From: an uncultured Lachnospiraceae bacterium
Lineage (GTDB): Bacteria > Bacillota > Clostridia > Lachnospirales > Lachnospiraceae
Length of the DNA: 12,496 bases
Assembly (NCBI GenBank): GCA_946549155.1
Contig: CAMNQN010000087.1
Location: forward strand, 1-12,496
Direction: 5' to 3'
Shown: one piece after another, positions 8,195 through 12,496 of the stretch
How the letters are laid out: the number at the start of each line of letters is the position of its first letter
Numbering within the stretch: the stretch's first letter is position 1
Translations under genes and position numbers: made by a program
Notes under the pieces: model-generated
Told to the model about the DNA's origin: nothing
The model's input: only the letters and a program-made list of their open reading frames with translations
Databases searched by the model: none

Positions 8195-8221
8195 CTGCAG
8201 CCGCCGCAAAGGCGGCCGCAG
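8195..8221 (-). other. GC-rich hairpin after the binding-protein gene
   Basis: An 11-base stem (CTGCGGCCGCC with GGCGGCTGCAG on the minus strand, one G-U pair) closes a 5-base loop in the 94-base gap between the binding-protein gene and the next gene. No T-run follows, so it is not a classic terminator. In other ABC operons such a hairpin protects the binding-protein mRNA from 3' decay, or stops part of the transcripts, so that the binding protein is made in excess over the membrane parts. That role is inferred here. Confidence 0.6.
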
Positions 8222-8256
8222 TTTATAAAAATTGGAAATAAGTATGGCGTTTTTAT

Positions 8257-9315
8257 TTACTCGCTCTCCCCACGTACTACCGGGTTATAAGGTACTTCCA
8301 GTTCTCCGTCAATAATCTGCTGGCGAAGCTCCATTACTGTTTCCTTAATATCGGCGGGGAAGTCATCTCCAAGAGCCAATTCGATCTCTGCCATATCAGT
8401 AATATCCATCGCGCCCATGGACAGATTCAGCAGTCTGAACTCTGTGCTGAAATTGCCTTCGATAAAGTCCTTCGCATAATTATACGTTACAACGGAGCCA
8501 TCCTTCAGCGCGGTGGTAATCACAGTGCCCGGATATACCGCATCCTGATCCGTATCCAGGGCAAAGGAGTAAACTCCCTGCTCCTGACAGGCTTCGTGTG
8601 CACCTACGGCTGCGGAGGAAAGAACCGGGCTGATGCAGTCAGCGCCCTGAGAAATCAGCGCTTTTGTCATCTCTTTTGCCATCAGCGGATCACTGTATGT
8701 GCCCGTCCAGGACTGAAGAACCGTTGCATCCGGACAGGTGTACTCTACACCGGCGCAGAAGCCAATATAATAATCATTATTGATCGGAGCCTCCATACCG
8801 GAAATCCAGCCGATGATTTTGTCCTCATTTACTCCAGGCAGTTCCGTCCGTGTGGTCCACAGTCCGGCAATACAGCCCAGCAGGAAGGATGCCTCATTAC
8901 AGCAGAAGGTACAGCTGGCAACATTGGGAAGGTCAATGGGCGAATCGATGGAAACATAGCTGACATCCGGAAATCTCTCTGCCACACTCTGAAGCACAGA
9001 GCCCATGCTGGATGCCGTGCAGATTACCAGATCATAATCGGTGGATGCGGCAATCAGGTTTGGTTCCCAGTCGGTGGCACCGTTGGTTGCCTCGAATACT
9101 TTACATTCCACATTGTCGTATTCCTCCATAATCCGCTGCAGCCCGGACCAGGTAGTATCTGCCAGGGCCTTGTCTCCCAGGGTTCCGGTAATACACAGGG
9201 CGATGGAAATGTCCTCCTTCTCATCCGCCGATACCATCATTGTCTGGCCTGCAAGCAAACCAGCGGTCATTGACAGGGCCAATACTCCCGATAAAATCCT
9301 CTTTCTCATGTTCAT
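8257..9315 (-). CDS. BMP/PnrA-family solute-binding protein, secreted
   Basis: This is the extracellular ligand-binding protein of the importer, 352 residues. Residues 1-30 form a signal peptide (MNMRKR, hydrophobic core, VSA before DEK). The mature part follows the BMP/PnrA pattern: GTLGDKALADTTWSGL near 44, VSYVSIDSP near 118, NEASFLLGCIAGL near 140, IGWISGMEAPINNDYYIGFCAGV near 168-190, and ALDTDQDAVYPGTVITTALKDG near 252. Two features are odd. There is no lipobox cysteine near the cleavage site, although most Gram-positive binding proteins are lipoproteins. The mature protein has eleven cysteines (41, 71, 99, 135, 138, 139, 148, 187, 194, 227, 243). The start follows a perfect AAGGAGGT. 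It is the first gene of the operon, 241 bases from the divergent lysR. Family ligands are mostly purine nucleosides and simple sugars; the ligand here is unknown. Confidence 0.87.
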   Translation of the reverse strand: MNMRKRILSGVLALSMTAGLLAGQTMMVSADEKEDISIALCITGTLGDKALADTTWSGLQRIMEEYDNVECKVFEATNGATDWEPNLIAASTDYDLVICTASSMGSVLQSVAERFPDVSYVSIDSPIDLPNVASCTFCCNEASFLLGCIAGLWTTRTELPGVNEDKIIGWISGMEAPINNDYYIGFCAGVEYTCPDATVLQSWTGTYSDPLMAKEMTKALISQGADCISPVLSSAAVGAHEACQEQGVYSFALDTDQDAVYPGTVITTALKDGSVVTYNYAKDFIEGNFSTEFRLLNLSMGAMDITDMAEIELALGDDFPADIKETVMELRQQIIDGELEVPYNPVVRGESE

Positions 9316-9390
9316 AGTATACCTCCTTTTAAATTGGTTTTTTAATTAACTCCTTAGTTTCCTTTTATCATTTCATTATTTTGTACGTAC

Positions 9391-9419
9391 ATTATAACTT
9401 AGATCTCTGTCCTATTGAA
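9391..9419 (-). promoter_or_regulatory. Probable promoter of the nine-gene operon
   Basis: On the minus strand TTCAAT (9414-9419) and a perfect TATAAT (9391-9396) are 17 bases apart. The -35 box is weak (3 of 6), as expected for a promoter that needs an activator such as the divergent LysR protein. The start point would be near 9384, giving a leader of about 70 bases before the binding-protein gene. The palindrome GTACGTAC (9383-9390) lies right after the -10 box. Confidence 0.55.
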
Positions 9420-9449
9420 CCTTTTCTTTCTCTCTTCTTTACTCCGCAC

Positions 9450-9478
9450 TTGTTTTTTCTGTTATAACTAATTATAAT
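9450..9478 (+). promoter_or_regulatory. Probable promoter of the lysR gene
   Basis: TTGTTT (9450-9455) and a perfect TATAAT (9473-9478) lie 17 bases apart on the plus strand, about 80 bases before the lysR start codon. The -10 box overlaps the dyad at 9462-9477, which would let the regulator control its own gene. Confidence 0.5.
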
Positions 9479-9511
9479 ACAAACAAATCATTTGAAAAGC
9501 GAATGTTTGTA
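9462..9511. promoter_or_regulatory. Candidate LysR operators: nested dyads in the divergent gap
   Basis: Three symmetric signals sit here. TTATAA-N4-TTATAA (9462-9477) contains a T-N11-A core as in LysR boxes. CAAATCATTTG (9484-9494) is a tight palindrome. TACAAACA (9478-9485) and TGTTTGTA (9504-9511) form a perfect 8-base inverted repeat with 18 bases between. The octamer TTATAACT occurs at 9462-9469 and again at 9392-9399 over the operon's -10 box, 70 bases away. LysR-type regulators usually bind one site upstream and one near the -35 of the controlled promoter, which fits this spread, but which dyad is the true site is not known. Confidence 0.4.
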
Positions 9512-9556
9512 ATGTCTTCCAGTACAGATAGTAATGGAACAGGGAGGAAACCTTGA

Positions 9557-10447
9557 ATGAATACCATCTTAAACCGATATGAAATCTTCTTAAAAGTAGT
9601 AGAATTAGGCAACATCACCAGAGCGTCCGAGGCGCTGAATTACACGCAGTCCGGCATCAGTCACGCCATTGCTGCGCTAGAAAAGGAAACCGGCTTTTCC
9701 CTCTTCGTCCGCAGCAGCAATGGCGTGACCCTGACCGAAAACGGCAAACAGATTCTGGACCCCATTCAGACTCTGGTAAACCAGCAGCGCAATCTCACCC
9801 AAAGTATCTTCAACATCAACAATGTGATCGCCGGCACCATCCGCATCGGTACGTTTACCAGTGTTTGCGCCCAGTGGCTGCCAACCATCATACAGACCTT
9901 TCAGAAGCTGCATCCCCTGGTAGAATTTGAGCTTTTTTCCGGCAATCATGACGAAATAACTTCCTGGATTATGCATGGGAAAGCGGACTGCGGCTTTTTA
10001 GCCGCCCCGGTATCGGAACCTCTATTTTTTCTTCCCCTGAAGAGGGATCCGATGCTGGCGCTGCTCCCGGCGAACCACCCCCTGACCAAACAAAATGCAG
10101 TGCCGCTCCGGGAGCTCTTAAATGAGCCCTTTATCCTCCCTGTAAAGGGCGCGGATAACGACATCCGCCAGCTCTTATCCACTCTGCCTAAATCCGCCGT
10201 GACAAAGTACGCACTGAATGACGCCCTCTCCGTACTATCCATGGTGGAGCACGGGTTTGGCGTCAGCATCCTCCCCGAGCTGGTGCTGCGTAACTACATG
10301 TTCAATATCGGAATCCGCCCGCTGGATCCGCCTCAATACCGCACCATCGGCATTGCTTCGCTGTCGGTGAAGCAGCTCTCCGTCGTCACCAAAACCTTCC
10401 TCAATTTTCTCTCCGACACAAATCTTGTCAACTTCGAAGCAATGTGA
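9557..10447 (+). CDS. LysR-family transcriptional regulator
   Basis: This 296-residue cytoplasmic regulator has an N-terminal winged helix-turn-helix (about residues 5-62: VELGNITRASEALNYTQSGISHAIAALEKE, then VTLTENGKQIL) and a linker helix. A periplasmic-binding-protein-like effector domain begins near residue 92 (GTIRIGTFTSVCAQWLP) and runs to about 290. The length is normal. AGGGAGG lies 7-13 bases before the ATG. It is transcribed away from the nine-gene operon, the classical arrangement for a LysR activator of the divergent genes with autorepression. The effector is probably the imported compound or one of its breakdown products. The DALSVLSMVEHGFGVSILPE segment is typical of the effector-domain hinge. 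A MITE-like element begins 17 bases after the stop codon. Confidence 0.92.
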   Translation: MNTILNRYEIFLKVVELGNITRASEALNYTQSGISHAIAALEKETGFSLFVRSSNGVTLTENGKQILDPIQTLVNQQRNLTQSIFNINNVIAGTIRIGTFTSVCAQWLPTIIQTFQKLHPLVEFELFSGNHDEITSWIMHGKADCGFLAAPVSEPLFFLPLKRDPMLALLPANHPLTKQNAVPLRELLNEPFILPVKGADNDIRQLLSTLPKSAVTKYALNDALSVLSMVEHGFGVSILPELVLRNYMFNIGIRPLDPPQYRTIGIASLSVKQLSVVTKTFLNFLSDTNLVNFEAM

Positions 10448-10464
10448 CCGCATCTGCCTGCCAT

Positions 10465-10634
10465 GGGGCTGTCGCAAAATGACAGGGAAACGTTACTGAA
10501 TATCCAAGTGTACACATGTCCGAGACATCTGTCCGAAAAATACGGATAAAATCCGTGTATTGCGGACAGATGTCGGAAGGACTAGGTGAACACAGGATAT
10601 CAGTAACGTTTCCCTGTCATTTTGCGACAGCCCC
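10465..10634. mobile_element. MITE-like palindromic element, about 170 bases, no gene
   Basis: The ends are long inverted repeats starting GGGGCTGTCGCAAAATGAC. With the flanking AT on each side, 10463-10505 matches the complement of 10595-10636 except for one extra base. An inner perfect 12-base stem (GACATCTGTCCG, 10524-10535 with 10563-10574) and partial pairing between the arms make nearly the whole element one palindrome. AT at both ends (10463-10464, 10635-10636) may be a 2-base target duplication. The terminal sequence is of the type seen at ends of DDE insertion sequences of Firmicutes, so this is probably a non-autonomous derivative mobilised by a transposase elsewhere. The family is not assigned. 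It sits between lysR and its terminator and its RNA would fold into one long hairpin. Confidence 0.78.
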
Positions 10635-10642
10635 ATAAAAAT

Positions 10643-10696
10643 AAGGGTATCACTCCACGATCATAATTGATCATTTTGTGATACCCTTTTCTGTTT
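10643..10696. terminator. Intrinsic terminator, probably bidirectional
   Basis: An 11-base perfect stem (AAGGGTATCAC 10643-10653 with GTGATACCCTT 10678-10688) contains a smaller inner stem (GATCA/TGATC). On the plus strand it is followed by TTCTGTTT, on the minus strand by TTATTTTTAT. It can end lysR transcripts that have read through the palindromic element, and transcripts of the convergent MATE gene. Confidence 0.75.
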
Positions 10697-10706
10697 CCTG
10701 GAATAA

Positions 10707-10724
10707 GCAGGCGTTTGCGCCTGC
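10707..10724 (-). terminator. Small hairpin downstream of the MATE gene
   Basis: GCAGGCG (10707-10713) and CGCCTGC (10718-10724) form a 7-base GC-rich stem with a 4-base loop, 32 bases after the MATE stop codon. Only TTATTC follows on the minus strand, so it would be a weak terminator at best. The stronger hairpin at 10643-10688 lies just behind it. Confidence 0.35.
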
Positions 10725-10755
10725 GCCACCCTCAACCGGTTAATATAGCCGCATA

Positions 10756-12141
10756 TCAGATCTGCTTCTCCCCGATGGAAGCCTCCTCCTCACACTTTAA
10801 TTCCTTCCAGATTTTAACCATGGTAAGAACGGTAATAATCATCGCAATGACATCCGCAATGGGTGCGGCCCAGAATATTCCCGTCACCCCAAGGACCACA
10901 GGGAGCAGGATGGAAAATACAATCAGCAGCAGGTCACGCAAAACGGACAGGGGCGCAGCAGCCTTGGCCTTGCCGATGGACTGCAGGAAAATGGCGCAGA
11001 CCTTCTGCGTGCAGGTAAAAACGATAAGCGACAGGTAAATACGCAGGCACAAAACCGCAAACGTATAATATACCGGATCCGACGCCGAACCGAACATACG
11101 GATAAAAAAGCCTGGCAGCGCTTCGAAAAGTACCGTACAAATCAGGCAGACGATTATCGTCCAGCGAATAATTAATTTTAAAAGCTTTCTGACACGCCCG
11201 AAATTTCCCGCCCCATAATTATAGCCCACAATAGGCTGTGCCCCGGCGGCAATGCCGATGGCAATGTTCAGTACAATTTGAAACAGCTTCATGATAACCA
11301 CGAAGGCTGCTAAGGGAATATCCGCGCCATAGCTTGATCGGGCCCCATAGCTCACAAGAAGAATATTGTTTACCACAGTAATCACGACTATGGAAAGCTG
11401 AGTCAGGAGGCTGGAAGTTCCCAAAGCCATCGTCTGACAAAGCAGTGGTTTGCTGAGCTTAAAGCTTGCGGTGGATATCTGAAATGTTTTGCTCCTTCGC
11501 AGATAAGCGGCGCAGATGAGGAAACTGACAAACTGTCCTAAAACCGTCGCCCATGCGGCGCCCTCAATTCCCATATCTAAAATGAAAATCGCCACAGGGT
11601 CACCAATAATATTGATGACCGCACCCACCAGCATCGCTGCCATGGCGTATTTCGGACTGCCATCCGCCCGAATAATAGACGCTAACGTATTCTGCGTCAT
11701 TGCCAGCGGCATCATGGCAAAGATAATCACGCCATAATTATGGGCCATGGATAAATTGGCATCTGTGGCCCCAATCAGCCGCAGCAGCCCATCACCCCAT
11801 AAATAACTGACCGCAATAATGATAATCCCGGAAACAAAGGACCCGAGGATTGCTCCGCCTACAATTTTGTGAATATCCTTCGTTTGGTTCCGTCCCAATG
11901 AAACACTGAGTGCGGCCGCAGCACCATCTCCAAAAAACAGGCTCATCGCCCATCCGACTACCGTAACCGGGAAAATAACTCCGGTGGCGGCATTGCCAAG
12001 GTATCCGACACCGTTCCCCACAAAAATCTGATCTACAATATTGTAGAGACAGGAAATAATCAGGGAAAAAATGCAGGGGAGCGCGAATTTCCGCAGCAGC
12101 TTACCTACACTTTCTGTTCCGAGATAGTTGTTTTTTTCCAT
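10756..12141 (-). CDS. MATE-family efflux transporter
   Basis: This 461-residue inner-membrane antiporter, with about twelve hydrophobic segments, belongs to the MATE multidrug/toxin exporters driven by Na+ or H+ gradients. Visible marks are LPCIFSLIISCLYNIVDQIFVGNGVG at residues 20-45, GDGAAAALSVSLGRNQ in the first half, and the second-half QPIVGYNYGAGNF. The frame is open to 12204, but those 21 codons run through a terminator hairpin and the ribosome binding site. AAGGAGG (12147-12153) points to the ATG at 12141, where family-like sequence begins (MEKNNYLGTESVGKLLRKFALP). It is convergent with lysR, has its own promoter and is probably not part of the operon. The C-terminus is polar (KCEEEASIGEKQI). 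A leader attenuator suggests conditional expression. Substrates are not predictable. Confidence 0.9.
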   Translation of the reverse strand: MEKNNYLGTESVGKLLRKFALPCIFSLIISCLYNIVDQIFVGNGVGYLGNAATGVIFPVTVVGWAMSLFFGDGAAAALSVSLGRNQTKDIHKIVGGAILGSFVSGIIIIAVSYLWGDGLLRLIGATDANLSMAHNYGVIIFAMMPLAMTQNTLASIIRADGSPKYAMAAMLVGAVINIIGDPVAIFILDMGIEGAAWATVLGQFVSFLICAAYLRRSKTFQISTASFKLSKPLLCQTMALGTSSLLTQLSIVVITVVNNILLVSYGARSSYGADIPLAAFVVIMKLFQIVLNIAIGIAAGAQPIVGYNYGAGNFGRVRKLLKLIIRWTIIVCLICTVLFEALPGFFIRMFGSASDPVYYTFAVLCLRIYLSLIVFTCTQKVCAIFLQSIGKAKAAAPLSVLRDLLLIVFSILLPVVLGVTGIFWAAPIADVIAMIITVLTMVKIWKELKCEEEASIGEKQI

Positions 12142-12164
12142 AATAACCTCCTTATATTTCCGGC

Positions 12165-12195
12165 AAAAAAACGGCACATGCAGATACATATGCCG
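12165..12195 (-). terminator. Leader terminator (attenuator) upstream of the MATE gene
   Basis: On the minus strand CGGCATATG (12187-12195), a 6-base loop and CATGTGCCG (12172-12180) form a 9-base stem with one G-U pair, followed at once by seven T (12165-12171). It lies inside the leader between promoter and ribosome binding site, only 11 bases before the AAGGAGG, so it can stop transcription before the MATE gene. The segment at 12212-12220 (CATGTGCTG) is 8/9 identical to the 3' arm and can pair instead with the 5' arm, which would prevent the terminator. Confidence 0.7.
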
Positions 12196-12196
12196 A

Positions 12197-12265
12197 TCAT
12201 TCACAATCTAACAGCACATGCGATGCATCCGTACCGTGATCAGATTTACGCGCACCGCGCCACAT
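12197..12265 (-). CDS. Possible leader peptide, 22 aa, of the MATE attenuator
   Basis: A 22-codon frame begins MWRGARKSDHG and stops one base before the 5' arm of the leader terminator, the position expected for a peptide whose translation decides between terminator and antiterminator. Its first codons cover CACATGTG (12261-12268), which can pair with the antiterminator strand (12212-12220), so a ribosome stalled early would free that strand. No strong ribosome binding site is seen before the ATG, so translation is uncertain. The residues do not point to one amino acid, which favours a drug-type or general stalling signal if it is real. Confidence 0.35.
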   Translation of the reverse strand: MWRGARKSDHGTDASHVLLDCE

Positions 12266-12298
12266 GTGTCGTTGATTGCCTGTATTTACTTTTCAAAC

Positions 12299-12328
12299 AG
12301 TATAGCATATTGGCAGCGGAATTTTCAA
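12299..12328 (-). promoter_or_regulatory. Promoter of the MATE gene
   Basis: TTGAAA (12323-12328) and TATACT (12299-12304) on the minus strand are 18 bases apart, with TATGC just before the -10 box, a typical sigma-A promoter. The start point near 12292 gives a leader of about 150 bases. The rest of the 355-base non-coding stretch 12142-12496 shows no gene that I can recognise apart from the leader elements and the terminal repeat. Confidence 0.65.
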
Positions 12329-12410
12329 AGGCAGTTTTGCACAAAAATTCACGGTCCCCTTCCCGGAAATATTGCTGTCCAGATGCCCTTGTTCTTCGTG
12401 TTTTGTTAAA

Positions 12411-12453
12411 CAGGAAGAGGCGGGCGTGCAGGGCCACAAGTATCTGGAAAATA
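12411..12453 (+). repeat. Right copy of the 43-base inverted repeat
   Basis: This segment is the inverted partner of 1-43 (41/43 identical). It begins CAGGAAGAGGCGGGCG and ends TCTGGAAAATA. GTGTTTTG (12398-12405) before it also occurs before the left copy. It lies about 80 bases upstream of the MATE promoter. In one frame (KRRACRATSIWKI) one of the two base differences is silent; this is too little to claim that the repeat is coding. It is probably a dispersed repeat family. Confidence 0.75.
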
Positions 12454-12496
12454 ACTCCGGATACCAAGAAAATCTAAGATGCAGACGGACGAAAAT

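Noticed and set aside
8596..9273. Long plus-strand reading frame of 225 codons
   Set aside because: It lies fully antisense to the well-supported binding-protein gene, has no ribosome binding site and shows no family resemblance; it is a by-product of codon bias.
10465..10634. Palindromic element considered as a CRISPR unit or a riboswitch
   Set aside because: There is only one inverted pair, no series of spaced direct repeats, and the ends resemble transposon termini; no known riboswitch core was seen.
12142..12204. Upstream extension of the MATE protein by 21 residues
   Set aside because: The extension would translate through the leader terminator and the AAGGAGG site; the internal ATG at 12141 has correct spacing and family-like N-terminal sequence.

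Overview
The window looks like chromosomal DNA of a low-to-mid GC anaerobic Firmicute, most likely a gut Lachnospiraceae-type clostridium. Reasons: Gram-positive Shine-Dalgarno sites (AGGAGG-type) before nearly every gene, a BMP/NupOPQ-type ABC importer, an iron-sulfur cysteine desulfidase, a clostridial MATE pump and sigma-A-like promoters. The taxon is an inference; no rRNA or tRNA gene is present.

Layout. Positions 87-9315 hold nine genes, all on the minus strand and closely spaced, read in this order: secreted BMP-family solute-binding protein; small protein resembling L-2-amino-thiazoline-4-carboxylate (ATC) hydrolases; double-domain ABC ATPase; two ABC permeases; RbsD/FucU-like sugar mutarotase-fold protein; two different aldo/keto reductases; CyuA/YhaM-type L-cysteine desulfidase. 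A LysR-type regulator is divergently encoded at 9557-10447. The 241-base gap between them carries a promoter for each direction and several dyads that could be operators. Downstream of lysR lies a 170-base, nearly perfect palindromic MITE-like element (10465-10634), then a hairpin terminator that can serve both strands. Next, a MATE-family exporter (10756-12141) is read on the minus strand from a good promoter through a leader of about 150 bases. That leader contains an intrinsic terminator just before the ribosome binding site, with a competing pairing upstream.

How the genes may work together. The binding protein, ATPase and two permeases form a complete importer of the purine-nucleoside/simple-sugar (BMP) class. 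The downstream enzymes point to a substrate with both a carbonyl or sugar part (RbsD-like protein, two aldo/keto reductases) and a cysteine-derived sulfur part (ATC-hydrolase-like protein, cysteine desulfidase). A LysR-controlled uptake and breakdown path for a cysteine-sugar or thiazolidine/thiazoline-type compound, releasing H2S, ammonia and pyruvate, is a reasonable hypothesis. The real substrate cannot be read from the sequence.

The window is bracketed by an inverted pair of a 43-base sequence (1-43 and 12411-12453, 41/43 identical). The left copy may continue beyond the window edge.
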